NCBI GenBank assembly: GCA_002946415.1
Contig: NJPS01000051.1
Location: 918,001 to 982,000, forward strand
Direction of reading: 5' to 3'
Source: Rutstroemia sp. NJR-2017a BVV2
Taxonomy: Eukaryota; Ascomycota; Leotiomycetes; Helotiales; Rutstroemiaceae
DNA length: 64,000 bases
The number at the start of each line of letters is the position of its first letter. The stretch's first letter is position 1. Position numbers and translations under genes: made by a program. This document shows, in pieces, positions 27,837 to 41,477 of the stretch. Below the pieces are notes generated by a model. The model searched no databases, had not been told where the DNA came from, and saw nothing but the letters and a program-made list of their open reading frames with translations.

Positions 27837-29736
27837 GGGGCAGGGGTGGAGGTGGATGCGGAAGTGACTCTGAGGTCTCTATGAAACAAGAGTGCAGCGC
27901 ATGCGGGTGATTTTAGTGGTTGCTGCTGATGCGGCTTGTGTAAATACGAAGAATTGTAACATGATTTAAAGCAACTTTACGCCCTGCTTCTAAGAGAGCT
28001 TCTGTGTTATTCGACCATGCTACCAAGCAGTCATGGAGTGGCGGAAGAGTGACTGTTCTTTCGCCCCTTTGGGGGCAGTTCATGGCTGGGTAGGAGATAT
28101 TGCCCTGCGTTCTCAGGAGCCAAGTGGTGCCGGCGAAGGGCGATGGTAGCTCGAACTGTAGAACTTGGAGATAATTCATGGACCAAACGATCAGAAAAGT
28201 GGTCTACGGTGACGATTCGACGAGATAGAGTAGTGAGTCAACAATAACACTCATGCTAGCATCAACACTAGTCACTTCTACCATCGTATATCTTCATCCT
28301 GGGCAGTTGCTTATGCTATCGAGGTCGAAGTCGTCACCAGTCAGAAACTCAAAACCGGGCCGCAACCGCTCTTATTGACAGTGCCATGCGTAAATATTGA
28401 TGTCAGAGAGCAGTGTCGCGCTCTCTACCCTCACTAATAGGACATAACTTGATATTTCCAGAACATCCAACAAATCGACACTGCTCAGGGACTGTCAGCT
28501 GGGGCTGCATTTGGAAGTGATTTGGTCACAGTGTTTGTAACGAGCTACTTGTCCCACGATTTCCACACAAAATCTTGTTTTTAAGGTCGAGAACTTTCCG
28601 GATATGGTACGTCTTCCTGATCAATTATCTGTGCTGTGAGGACCCCCTTCCCCTCCTTTGCCATGTCAAAACTCGCGGCTCGGAACTCATCCTCTACTGT
28701 CATTTTCATTTGTCTTCTACCATCTGCCTCAAGCGGTTCTGTACCCATCTTCATTCACTGTCGGATCTGCTTCTGGATTTATCGGAGAGATTGAAGGATT
28801 TTTGTTTTAGAATATAGACTCTATCTGAGGTGGTATACTTATGATAATGACATAAGAGATATTTTTTGACTACAATTTGTGTATTATGATGTTGTTTCCG
28901 AGAATTAGGCTGTGGGCTTCAAGAATTACTACTAAGTCCTCCTCAATATGTTTCTTAGCCGCCTCGATTGTCATTCAACCTACTTGAGATACCTCGCTCG
29001 AAGCAGATGATCGATCTAGCATCTTCAGATATCCTCAGAGTGAATTTAAAATGCTAACTTGTTCGGCAAAGAACTCAGAAAAGCGATGATAAGCTACGCA
29101 CTAGTCTTTGGTAGGAGAAAGAGATGTCATAGAAGAAATGAGGTCACTTAGAAATCAAAATTGCACGAGGAACCAAGTTTATTTGTGATATGCATTGTAT
29201 TGTAGTATCTTGCTGTGCTCCACCGTTATGACCAGCACAAAGTAAGTCTCAGGTAGCTACCAAGGTGATAATGAAGGAATCGCAAAACAAGAGATACGAA
29301 GACGGTCCGCCAGCATTCCATCAACAGCCCCTCGAAAGTTATTACAACGAATGTAAAGAAGAAACCCCCGGCCGTCATCATCGAAGAAGTACAGGCTTGC
29401 AGAAAAATTTTGACCCTTTGACCACCCATCATCACGCTAATTGACACGAGTACAAAGGCTGAAAACAGTAACAGTAGAATACATGAATGGAGAAGATTTT
29501 TCTTTGCTGAAATAGTAGCACAAGAAAAGAAAACAAGAACAATGACTTTTGTATTTGCAAGCAAACCCTCCCAGATCGTCGTGACGCGTGAGTAGAACCT
29601 CTATCCCTAACGACGCTCCATCTGAAGTAGATCGAGGCCCAAATATGAATCTGTGTGTGCGTATTTTTTGTTTCGTAAAGGTTCGTGAAGAATGGCTTGT
29701 GAGGCCCATCAAATTTTTTCTTATCGTACACAGAAT
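27837..29736. other. Intergenic between convergent SDH2 and the C2H2 factor
   Basis: About 1.9 kb. It should hold the SDH2 3' UTR and a possibly long 3' UTR of the zinc-finger gene. No coding frame with family features, no RNA gene recognised. Confidence 0.5.
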
Positions 29737-31725
29737 TTACTCAGATCGCTTCCTCTTTCTTTCCTTGCGGGATTGGCCATCGGATTCACTGTCAGTGCCG
29801 CTGCTCTCGCTGCCAGATGCTTGTGCTGCAAGGTTGTAGAGTGCGTTTCCGTGAGCTCGGATGCGTTCCACATCGCTGCCCGATTCCATGTGATCAGCTG
29901 GTAGCTCACCATCCTCTAATACGCCCATAACAATAGCTCCGCTTCCGTGAGTGCGTGCATGTTGACTAAGGTTGTCGCTGCGGGAGAATTTCTTGCCACA
30001 GTCACCACATTCGAATGGCTTCTCTTGGGTGTGGAGGGAGCGGTAATGGCGCTTGAGATGTTCTTGACGTCTGAATCGGCGGCTGCAAAGATCACAGACG
30101 AAGGTCTTGGAAGGGTCGTCAGTCAAGGATTGCTTACGACCGCGGCGATTGACTGGTGCTTGCTGGGGTAAGCCTGCATCGGAACCTGAAGCCATCATGT
30201 TTGAAGTCATGTTACTTTCAGATGACCCGGATTGACTTGGTGCTGTCGATGATTGTTGGTTGTCGGCGGTGGTTTCTTCAGGAGCGGCACCAGATAGGTT
30301 GTTGATTGGCACAGTGAATTTTCGGGATCTGACCATAGAATCGAACTCAGAACTGTCTTCGTCACAGTGAGCCGCAGCCTTGGATTTCTTGGCGCGCTTT
30401 TCCTTCTTTGGTTCACCTTCAGAACTTGAAGCTGGTGGGCTTGGTAAGCAAGCAGCAGCGAATTTTTCGGTCTCGTCAAAGTCCTCGAAATCCTCGAAGT
30501 CGTCCTCGCTGACAAAGATTTCGCTGTCGGAGTTGATGAGATCGGATCCGGTTCGTTGCCTTTTGTGTCCAATGAATTGAACGTTATCGGTGGTAGGGAA
30601 GTTAACAAGGCCGTTCACGAAATCGTCTTCTGAGTCAAGGTCTGAAATGTGATCAAATGTGGGCAATGTGTGGTTGCTGGCTGAGTCGGAGGTGAAATCA
30701 AATGCGTTTGCACGTGTTTCGATTTTGGTGAAAGCGTCACTACCTCCTAACATGTACCTGTGTTCTTCGTCGTCCCCTGCGCACAATGTTGGCAATGGAG
30801 GGAATTCAGGAGCTGAAGTCAAGGTTGGGTTTGAAGTTGGAGGTAACACAGCAGAGCCGACGGTAAGGTTTCGTGGATCACAGAAATCGAAATCTTGTTC
30901 TGAGGCGACAGAGCGTGGATAAGGGGAAGGGGAAGGAGATAGCGAAGGGCAGGAGGTTGCCGACAGGAGTTCATTAGCGTGGCTGATAAGCGAGGTTGGG
31001 TGGATGAACACTGGAAATTCAAAGCCTCGTCAGTAAATCATCCGATTAAGAATTTAAACTAGGAGCCATCGGTCCACAACCCCAAACTTTGCACAATCCA
31101 AATTTGTGCCAATAATGGGACGGCAAATCACTCCAGTACCACAGAGAAATATCAAGTGAATATCTAACATACCTGGTGTCATTGGCGGAGAACCACACCG
31201 CGCCCATTCACCACCAGCAAGGTTCTCTGATTGAACCTCGCTTTCACAGCCCTCCTTGACTCCCTCAAAGCTCTCGATGCCGAAGAAAACGCTGTTCACT
31301 GGTGTTGGCAGAATATCACAGCTGGATGGGCTGCTCATAACGCTGGCAGATGCTGAAAGAGGTGGTGTGGTTGGATAATAATACATGTCATGTTCGTTCT
31401 CAGAATCCATCATGACTCTGGGAGAATGTTCTTGAATGAGAATTGTTGGCTTTTGGTACATTGGTCGAGGAGAGGCCATTGGGGTCATGTTTCCCATGAA
31501 CCCGGCGTTGAAGATGTTTTGCTGCATCGGAGGCTGCGAGCACGAAGAGTTTGGTCTAGAGTAGATTGGGGTTGATGGTAATTGGTGGGCATGTTGGTGG
31601 TACATAGGTATTTGCACATTGCTTGGTTGTTGTGAGAAGTGACCGTGTTGACGGTTGTCCGACTTTGGGTCTGGGTTGTAGTAGAAGAATGGGGATTGCC
31701 CCATTGCTTGTGCGTAAGAGTCCAT
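29737..31725 (-). CDS. C2H2 stress-response transcription factor, Msn2/4-Seb1 type, 608 aa
   Basis: Exons on the minus strand are 31173-31725 and 29737-31010 (1827 nt), joined at [12 protein letters not shown]. Two adjacent C2H2 fingers at about 490-539 ([17 protein letters not shown], then [17 protein letters not shown]) carry the contact residues of yeast Msn2/Msn4 and Trichoderma Seb1, which bind the stress element AGGGG. The N-terminal half is rich in Pro, Ser, Gln and His, consistent with an activation domain, and contains acidic patches ([17 protein letters not shown]) and a basic stretch ([10 protein letters not shown]). A Ser/Glu-rich tail ends [10 protein letters not shown], a candidate nuclear signal. 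Orthologues govern osmotic, oxidative and nutrient stress. It sits alone beside a 14 kb gene-poor region, which may hold a long leader and regulatory DNA. Confidence 0.9.
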
Positions 31726-32460
31726 GGCTTTGAGTCCTCGTATTCTTGATGCTGGAGGTCTGCTAGACAGTCAGTTGCGTTCCTTGGGACCGATCGAAGC
31801 CACAGCAACACTAGAGACACGTACTGAGGTGGTTGTTCGTTTCAAAGCTGGAGTTCTTGCTCGAGTTCGTTGGCAGATTAGTTTACGTTTAGGAACGTAG
31901 TTGTATGCAGACCAGGTAGGTTATGTGTTGATATATCAAGTACAGGGTTTCGCAGGAGGGACTGGACAACAGCTACGGAGGTGGCTGTCTAAAGGTTGTA
32001 TTGTTGAGTTGATTGATTATACATAAACTTGTCAAGTGGAAGGATTGATATCGAACAGTAGTTGAGGTGGGAGGAGGAGGTTATTATCGAAGGTTGAATC
32101 GGTGAATGCGGACAGTATACAGGAGAGTAGCACGATGCCAAAGGAAGGTACGGAAGAAGATCGAAGAGGCTCTATATAAAAAGCACAAGTCGAAGATGTT
32201 CCAAAATGATGGAGTTTATAAAAAGGAAACCGTTAGGCGGTATAAGAAGAATATTGGTAGCGATGAGGGAACCCAGGAAGATCAAGCAAACGAGAGTAGT
32301 GATGGGGACCCTGCAAATAAAGTAAAGATCTCAGAAGATCAACGAGTGTGAGTGTGTGATAGAGGGTAAAAAGATAGGCAGTGCGACCGAAGGGCCAAGT
32401 CTCAGGCGGAAGACATGGGAAACGGGTGGGTCAGGAACAAGAAAGCAACGAGTGGGTATG

Positions 32461-32515
32461 AGTGGTGCGGTGGATGGTGGATGGGTGGTGGATGGGTGGA
32501 TAGTGGGAAAGGTGG
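32461..32515. repeat. G-rich GGATGGGTGG imperfect repeats
   Basis: Imperfect units of GGTGGATGGGTGG type on the plus strand with several GGG runs, about 750 bp upstream of the zinc-finger gene start. Confidence 0.6.
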
Positions 32516-32942
32516 GTTTGCCATGGACCCTGTCCAGTCTGTCTGGGGGAACGGGCAGCATTAAGATGGGATGGATTGGATTTGGCAGTCGACGAATGAC
32601 AGAGAGTCAACTGGGTACGATTATTTCTAAATCTAGCGCACCATTTTCTTTGGGTGGGTGGGTTTTTGGACGTCCGGGATCCCAGAGTCCTAGCCTAGTC
32701 TAGTCAGCCAGCTATTTTGCGTCCTTTTGGTCTCTCGTTTTTTTTATTCTTTGTGTTTTGACGCTATCGCCGAATTGAGAGATTGAATTGATTCTCCCGG
32801 GACAGTAGTAAAGAGAAGAGCGCAGGTGGTGAGCACAACTGAGCCCTCTAGGCCTCTAGCCCTCCAAGTATAGCCTTAGCGTATCCACGGTGGGCTTTAC
32901 TATTTGCCAGTGGTCCATACTACTGGGTGCAGCATCAGCAGT

Positions 32943-32980
32943 GCTGGACCTGCTGGACTGCTGGACTGCTGGACTGCTGG
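32943..32980. repeat. 8-bp tandem repeat GCTGGACT
   Basis: GCTGGACC, then T, then three perfect GCTGGACT units and a partial GCTGG. Confidence 0.8.
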
Positions 32981-33649
32981 TACGTACTAGACGGTACGGT
33001 ACACTGCTGCTAATATACCCAGAGTGGGGAGCAGACATGAAAGTACTGCCAGACCGGGTTTGGAGCGTCTGGATGGGGATGCGACGCGATTTCTCAATGA
33101 TTTGGTGGATAATTCTTGAACCACGTCTCTACTCGCATACATGGGTGAATGAATAATGATTGAAAGACATACAGTAGTTGTGTACAGAGTCCGAGCTAGA
33201 TGTGCTAGGTGCGCGCGGAATACTCGATGTGCGTGAAAGTGCCCATGCGATAATAATGAATGGCCACTATGGGGGACTTGGGAATAGCTCCAGCGGCCAA
33301 TGAAGATGCGCAGTTCGGCTTTTCATATCAAACCGCCCTTTTGCCGTTTCCTGTCTCATTTTCTGTTCTTCAAAGCAGCGAGTAGTGAGCTCGAGAGGCG
33401 CAAGTGAAAGCGATACTCTTCTTCTCTTCTTACTAGGTACTTTGTGCATGCATAAGCCCAAATCATAGGTCCCCACCTGGTAGCGAAATAGTAGCGGTGG
33501 CATTGGCATACAAGTGGTATTATTGTTCATACTTCGTACATCCATACGAATGAATCTACACGATACAACAGTGTGAACACCGAATACCGCACACCGCGTC
33601 ATTACGAAAGCTACTGTCGCCTGCAGATTGGCTGGGAGCGCGGAAAGTG

Positions 33650-33922
33650 TCAAGAGCTAGTCGCCAGTCCAGTCCCAGTCCCGTCTTCGTACAACACCGT
33701 TAGATTGTTTGGCATACAGTAAACTTTCGTTCCAACCACAGTGTTCAGCTCTTCAAACTGATACGTAGACACATCCCACCGGAGACCGATACTAGAAGAG
33801 GACGAAGGAGAAGGGAACACAAGCCCGTACCTACCAAATCCATCGATCACTCCAAGAGGATCTCGCGGAGCCATAGAAAATCCCTCCATGCCAGTAGAAT
33901 CTCGCATACAGATCACCGACAT
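33650..33922 (-). CDS. Uncharacterised 90-codon open frame, doubtful
   Basis: The frame reads MSVICMRDSTGMEGFSMAPR and continues DPLGVIDGFGRYGLVFPS to a stop at 33650. It stays open upstream of the ATG (…YWSRKQAGRDFSY) until two stops near 33975. The composition looks more protein-like than the neighbouring frames, but I recognise no family, signal peptide or membrane segment. It could be the last exon or a decayed fragment of a gene, or chance. Confidence 0.15.
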   Translation of the reverse strand: MSVICMRDSTGMEGFSMAPRDPLGVIDGFGRYGLVFPSPSSSSSIGLRWDVSTYQFEELNTVVGTKVYCMPNNLTVLYEDGTGTGLATSS

Positions 33923-36900
33923 GTAACTGAAATCTCTTCCGGCCTGTTTCCTACTCCAATAGGTAGATCATCAGGACTAAGCATTTGTCAACGACGTTAA
34001 CCCCACGATTGGCTCTCGACTGTTCTTTTGACTGCATTTGTGGTTGTTGATTGATGACATTTTTTCTGAGCCACAGCCCACCTTACCTCAGCTCTGCCAT
34101 AATTGGCATCTACTGCGCATCAAGAGTCAGATATCGCTGGTTATTCACGATATTACCTGTGCGAATGAATCCTGCCATTGCAACAGGGCCCCCATCCAAT
34201 GCGGCTTCTCCGAATCTTGATACGAATTCAGAATGGATCGCGAAAATTCTAACCTTACGCACTGTGAAGAGAACAAACATTTTTGCCCCCGACGATGTAG
34301 ATTCCCTCCGTTCGAAGAAGCAATCATTATTCTATCCGAGCAAAGTACTACAAACGACTAGGCAAAGGTATCCAAGAGCGAGACGCGAAACACGTCAATG
34401 GCCATTCACATCGCAGACCACACCTCCGATATGCAGAAACAGATGCTTTTGGACGAGTTACATGAGCAAAGCGTGCGCAGGTGCATAGTGTGATGAATGC
34501 AAGAGTCCAACGACGCTACTCAGTCCTCGCCATCGTGTTGCAGCTCTACTGGTACCTGGATTGGCTGCATCGCAATCCTTCCTTGTGGCCTCGGCGACGT
34601 AAGTGATCAACCTATCAAGATTGCTTTTTCCTACTTTTTCCCCCAGCCAACTTCCACTTTCAGCCATCGTGCTAGTAATTCGCCGGACGTAACCTGAGAT
34701 GACATCGTATGCGTCGTCTTTTCGCATCCTTCTTATCCCCCCAGATTATTTTTTATCGCTGCTATCGATAATGATCCCTGACTTCAGCCGTTCTCAGTTT
34801 CTCTACGAGCACTTTGCCCCGCGTCTACAGCACTGGATAATTGATCAACCACCACTTGTGGGGTGTGTGAAGACGCCAGCAGCAGAACATGAAACCACTA
34901 ATCAGGTCGGGAATACTCTCACATTCACGACGGGAAGGTCAGACTGTCCACCCGTCTCCCCGGCGAGCTATCACAATCTCTCACCGTTGGAGTTGCTACG
35001 CTGACAAGTCACTATCTGAGTTTTCTCTACACATTCGTAGCTTCTTAGTCACTGTTTTCCCTGCAAAGCTCTCAAGTTGGGTATGGTGGTTCTGCAGCCC
35101 ACCTATCGGTGAGTTCCATGGTCGACTGAAAAACAAAACTATGAACTTCGTAGCCGCAGTCTAGTACCGGGTAGGAGCCAAAACCAAACGTGGAAATGGC
35201 GGAAAGTGACGCGGTGAGATGGAACGATACCGTCTGCCCAGTGCCGACATGAGTTACTTGACGCCGCGTTTGTGACCGACTATATCATTTGTCGGTATCG
35301 AAAGGGTTCTACCAAGTAGGTGCTTGCAATGATGGCATCGTTTGGAACCTTAAACATCTTTCAACCCGTCGTATTTGAGCCCGACGGATCTCTGCACAAT
35401 CACACGATCGTCAGTGTAGCGCCTGAAAGCAACGGAGATTATTGCATAAATTTCACATTTTTCCAATAACGCACAGCGTTTCGCCAACACTGACAGCCTA
35501 TCACCAACGTGCTACAGGGTTCGAGGTTCAGAACGGGGTGCTTATCATAGGCAGATGTGTCCATTTCACAAAAACAACTTTTGTTCATGGCCTGGATGCA
35601 CACTCTAGTGGCTGTGACACCGTCACAAATACCCTTTCTGGTCGTTTCTGCTGGCCTACTGCATGTTGCATAAAGTGGTGTATTCCAGCTAATGCAAGCT
35701 GTACGTACGCTTGTCTAAACATAGAGAGAGTGCGGAAGTACTGTGAATGGTTCTCCTTGCTGCTTTTGCGACACTTCGGGCGCAGTCACAATGGTGGAGT
35801 AATTCGTAGTTGGTTTGGCCGAGGCATGCATAATAGGGTATCGTCGTATTGCTTCCCGACCCTTCGCACAACGCTCTCTTTGCACAAGGATTAAAATTAT
35901 GAAGCAAACTTGTTCGGTCGACTTCCAGAAGAAGCTGCTTTACCAGAACTTGCTTGGGATACCTCGTCCCCGACCGCATCAGGATCCTGGGTCGCGGTGA
36001 AAGATGTGTAGGGATTTTTAGTGGGTGGCGGTCCATTAGCAACCCTTATCGGTCATATATTTCCCTCTCCAGTATGCATTACTCACTAATCGGGCAATGA
36101 GCCGTCTGTTACTATGCACCTTATCAATCTGCTGATATAGCCATGTTGCTACTGCAGGAACGATGCAGGTACGAAGCTGCTTAATAGCAAAAGTTGGGAA
36201 TTCCTCGATTCGACCTGATATTTGCTGCATATGCATGTATTGTACGGTCAAACAAAGCAGGAACAGCATAAAGCAGTCAATCCAGCTTGCAGGAACTGTT
36301 CGGACTTCCTTACTTCCATCAATCTGCGAAGTACCTTTGCTTTCTCCGATCTCTTAGTCCATCCCACTTATGATTTACCGGTGCGGTGCGGTATCTTTCT
36401 GAGGCCCTGTTCGCTTGTTCCCGTAGAGCGTAGACACCGTCACGCCAGAAGACTAGCCACACGGGGACAGATTCCTAGAGGCCGCAAGTTCCTGGCCTCG
36501 CAAGCCCTTGCTGGCCGCTTCGAATCTACGACGATCCACTCGCGGGTTTCGGATAGTGCATCCTAATGCCCTCGTCTCCGACAAGGGCCAAACTCGAGCT
36601 AGAAAGAGAACACAAGAATCATGATACTGTATCTGTCAATTGTGGAGTGACTCCTCATCTGAGAAGAATTCCCGACGGCCTCATGTAACGACGTTTGGGA
36701 AGTTATCCCAGCGCGACGGAACTTGGGAAAATGGAAGCAATGGAGAAGAATGTTCGTCGGGCCTTCAATTTCCCTAGAATAGAACGATCATCCGACGTCA
36801 ATCTAGACGAGTTTCCACCACGCATTTTGTCGACTGTCTAGTAAAACAGACTGCTATTAGATAATACTTAATAATACTACCCCAAGCATCTCCTCGTGCC

Positions 36901-39900
36901 CAAAGTATCAGATCAAAAGTTTATTTTGCTTAAGACCGAAAGATTTTGGAGTATCGGCGTCGCCTTTACATGACTGGTTTCCCAAAGAGACACAAACGAC
37001 GGCACTATTATTCAATGGATAGCCAACCGGCTGGGAAGAAAGACCGAAAGGCTAGACTTGGGTTCGAGAACCCCGGATTTCTTTTTACCCTCTACCCTCT
37101 ACCCTCGAGGGTTCATAGATTAGAGATAGTACCAAAGGATATCGAGCGCCGCAGACGCGCACCCTGGATATGTCTCGGGTCGAACGGTGAGGCAAGGAAA
37201 TAAAGAGTCGCGAACACTCGGGGCAACGTGCTTCCATGACTTTATTCCCTCGCAAAATTCGGTTCGTAATAATAATGGTAGGAAGTTTGCCACAAGGATG
37301 TCTTATGACATACTGTCCTCGACGTACACTTCGAGCGGCCAAAGCACCTCGATGTTGGCTCGTTTCCTTGATTTGGGCAGGTATGATGTCCTGATGCCCT
37401 CAATGACATTGCTTGGATCAAGTTGGATGAACATCTACTTCATCATCGGCGGGGACGGGAACGTCAGAGCGGTGTCGTAATATTATGATCTACTATTAAC
37501 ATCCAGGCATGTTCCTGCATCAATTCCGGAAGGTGGACCAACAGAGCAGAGAGAACAGCAGAGAAGCCTGAGGTCGACCATGTTCAGCGACGATCACTCC
37601 GCAAAGGTTCGAGATGTCGATCAAAGGGAAAAGAAAGGGTCTGGTTAGCAAGTTATCGGCAGTTCATACCAATTAGTCAAAATATCCTCTCGGAGAGAAG
37701 GAAAAAGCTTCCAATCCCCGAATTCGTCTCTTTCTATTCGTTCCATTCGTCCCAATAATTAACCCATACCCCTACACCTCCCCTGCCAAAAGACTTCTGG
37801 TGGGGGCGGTCGCTCTTTTCTCTGAATGGAATGAATTATTCACCCTGGCCGGCTAGGTAGGCGAGAGAAGAGACGACGAACACACGTCGGAAGGGTACAA
37901 GCACGCCAGCCAGATCTAAACGGTTCGCTCCCAAAAGCAAATCAGCGTCCCAAACTTTACTGTAACCAAATCCCCACTTTGGCCATGCACCCGCGGATAT
38001 GCCTCTCGAATGCAGGCCTGTCGTCCGAAGGTACAAAGCTACTTCTGGGACCCTTTATATCCGAGAACCTTGCTGATGGGCCTTCTCGAACGTTTCACGT
38101 TCCCACAAAGAACAATTCTCTGGTGAATTTCCAATTTCCATGGTATCCATGTCCATGAACTATCCTGTCCGGGCCCAAGTTCAGAGGTGCGGCGAGGTAT
38201 CTCTTTGCTTTTCTCATTATCATTACATACTGCATACTGCATAGTTAATCAAACAGACGAGACGGACGACTCACGGTCGCTGCCGCAAGACACCGAAAAT
38301 CAGGTGGGGAACTCGCTGCGAAATTGACAACCTGTACCGATTAAAGAACTTGCGGAGCTCTGTGTGCTTTTTCCAATTGCCTGTCATGATTCGCTTACGG
38401 AAGTCTGGTTGTCTTCATACGGTAAGGCAAGAAAAGCGAATGAGAATAATGGATAATGGCATGAATAAAGCACCTGTCCTGTATCAAGGGTTCATGCCGT
38501 CTAAATGATTCATGCAACTATCTAGACTCTATGAGTCTATGCTATCGCTATGTCTGTTATCCACAAGGCTTGGGATCACGGTAGTGATTTGCTCGATATG
38601 AAAAGTAGGTGTCTCTTTTTGTACACGTGTCTATCGTTATGCTCTGCTAAGGTTGAAACAAACAAACCATATTCGAGCTCTCCAAGTATAGTTCGCAAAA
38701 AAATATGTTTAATCTATTATTGCATGGTCTGGACATACGACATGACTTGCGCATCTTGAGGGCAAAGACTACAATTGGCTCTGCTTCAGAAGGGTCATCA
38801 AAGTTGATGAGACCTTGTGGGAGGCGAAAAAATCAGAAGAAAAAGAAAAGATTTGCCTCAGTCAGTCGAGTATGTGCGAAGTCCTTGACTATTGAATCAC
38901 GGTCTCGAGGGTGGTCCATGAGCAGACAGACTATTCATCGCTTCCGGCGGTCTCACTCCCGCCCGCTCTTTTCGGATTTTGCATCTCTGATCGCAGGCCT
39001 GGACGAAACTGCATGCTTGGAAAATTCCTTGTGTGTAGACGGGAGCGGCGAGGACTACTATTACGTGGAAGGAGTCGATGGGAGGCTCCGATGAGGTCGA
39101 ATGTTTGGCCAAACCAGCTCAAGGGAAACTCTGTGCGGGATCAGCACGTACGGCTTGAGCAAGAGGACGTCATTGAAGTATATCACTTTATTTCGAAGGC
39201 TACTTTGATTGCATACGCTGTGGCCTCGTGTACACTCAACATCAACGTCATCAGCACCCAAGTGATGCCCATCCGCTGATTCTGTACTTCTCAGCCATAT
39301 TTGGCCACACACACGAATCAGCGGAACCATGGTGAACCAAAGCCAAGTTTCCAGGTGCCGCTGCTCAGACGGGCGAAGATACGGATCACGACGTGTGGTT
39401 GTAAGGTAGAACCCAGGCAAACGACGGCCAGCATCGAATGCTTTCTTACGTCAGGTTCTTTGAGCTGTCTACCGGGTGAAAGGGAGTATTACGAAGATCC
39501 TGCAGAAGATCTTATGACTTGCGGAGTCGCAATAAAAGCCATAATATATGGGAGCAGAACCATAGCTCCCCACATCAAGAGAATCACTTCTTGACCATCG
39601 AGTTGAGCTCCCAAACATATCCATCTTCTAACTATGGCACATGACCATGTGATACCTACCTCCACATCTCAGTCTTCCTCGTCCTCACGGGGCTAGATCC
39701 AGAATAAGCAGAAGCATATTGCTACACCTACAAAGTGATATCATACAAACCACCACGTCCGCTTCTTCGCAACAGCATACTAAGATGTCACCTCAGCCTT
39801 GTACAGGTACACTGGTACACCGGTAGTGACACGAACAGGCAACCCAATCAGATGTAACCATATATTAACTGCAATATCAATTTAGCCTTAATCCTTCACC

Positions 39901-40788
39901 GCGACTGAGGTCGAGTCCAGTAGAGTGGGGTCCATTTCTTCGAAAATCTTTGTCACTCGTCTCATTATGGAGGAAGCCCCAACTAGCAAGAGCAATCAAT
40001 CCCAGAACAGAGCCGTCGCTGCTCTATGAAGATGGGAAAATCAAATTGTTAGAATATCATTCTGCAATTTTTATTATTTCGGTTTCCATTCTTTAGCTCT
40101 TCGTCTACATGTTCTTTCTTACTCAGAAGCTTGTTCTGCAAATAGATCGGATGGAGATGCATGTCGTTGTGAATAATCATGATGTGACATGACAGACATA
40201 CCGATATCCGGTTTCGACGTAATGATTATCTTCTCTATCAAACAACACCGAAATAAGTTCATCTATCACTTGATATCCTTTCTCCATTATAGAACTAGTT
40301 CGTTCATCCATCGTGCATTTCTGTGATTATGATTACTTTCTTGATTATGTGAAGATCATCTCTCCGCACGATGTAAGGCGATGGACCCCTCATTGTCAGG
40401 TCAGGTCAGATCATGTCATGTCATCCCTCCAACGACTCGATTACCCTACAGATAGAGATCCCACCGAATCCCCAATCGATAGCGAGGAATCCTTCAGCAA
40501 GTCATACACGCCACAAGTAAGGATCTGGAAAAGACAATCTGACAAGAAACACGGTACGGAACGAGCACGCAAACGTAAGAAAGAACGGCAAGGACAAAAA
40601 AAAAACGGTTGCGGTTGCGATTGCGATTACGATTAACGAGGGGAGGTGGGACAAAAGCTTATGATGGGTTCGAAGGGTTCGAAGGATTCGGGATTCGTTA
40701 CTCGGACTTGTTGATGCTGGATTTTTTCTTTGACTTTACTTGATGACGATGGATTTTAGATCATGTTCATGTATGTAAGATGTGAGAA

Positions 40789-40820
40789 GGGTAGGGTAGG
40801 GTAGGGTAGGGTAGGGTAGG
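40789..40820 (+). repeat. (GGGTA)6 microsatellite, G-quadruplex-capable
   Basis: Six perfect GGGTA units in a row on the plus strand followed by GG. Runs of three G with 2-nt loops fit a very stable G-quadruplex pattern. This is not the TTAGGG telomere repeat. Confidence 0.9.
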
Positions 40821-41450
40821 ATACGTAAAGCCACAGATGCCATCAGCCTGTGCCTCAATTTCTTGAAGAAATTTTTCCATCTTGGCTTCGTGGAGAAAGG
40901 ATTGCATGTGTGTGTGGATGGATGGGTATATGGGACGAAAGGCCTCGCTCACCTAATTCGGCGCCGTTGCTGATGGTGGACGGGTGAGATGCTTAATGAA
41001 GAATGAGGTTGTCGCATGGTGGGAGTAGGAGAACTAGTGGGATATCCATATATAGCCTTTTCGTGACTTCTTCCCCTCCTTCCTGTTGTGGTGAAGAAAG
41101 AGAAACGAGATGGGTTTTTCGCGTCGTTGAATTGAACCATCAGGGACTTTTCCCCGGGTTCTGTAAGGTACGGTGCGGATACGAGAGACGAGAGAAGGAT
41201 CGTGGCTTTGTGTTACGCTGCTTCTAGAATGCTTCGCCGGCTGTCGTTGCTGCTCGGGGGACAATGCTTGCGGCCTGAATGTTTGTACTACCGAGGGAAC
41301 AGAAGAGGGTGGCAGAGAGTCGCAATCGTTTACGAGCACGCATAGACGACGTTTCGAACCTGTTCCATCGATATACTACCTCAAGCCAGCTGCAGCAATC
41401 GACGCCGACGACACAGTACCTGCAAGAACCTCAAACCAGACGACGTCCGC

Positions 41451-41477
41451 TCGTTCGTTCGGTCGGTCGGTCGGTCG
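41451..41477. repeat. TCGT/TCGG tetranucleotide repeat
   Basis: Two TCGT units followed by four TCGG units and TCG. Confidence 0.75.

Noticed and set aside
37060..37085. Possible tRNA B box (GGTTCGAGAACCC)
   Set aside because: No matching A box, acceptor stem or cloverleaf could be drawn around it.
40789..40820. Interstitial telomere
   Set aside because: The unit is GGGTA, not TTAGGG, and flanks are ordinary sequence.
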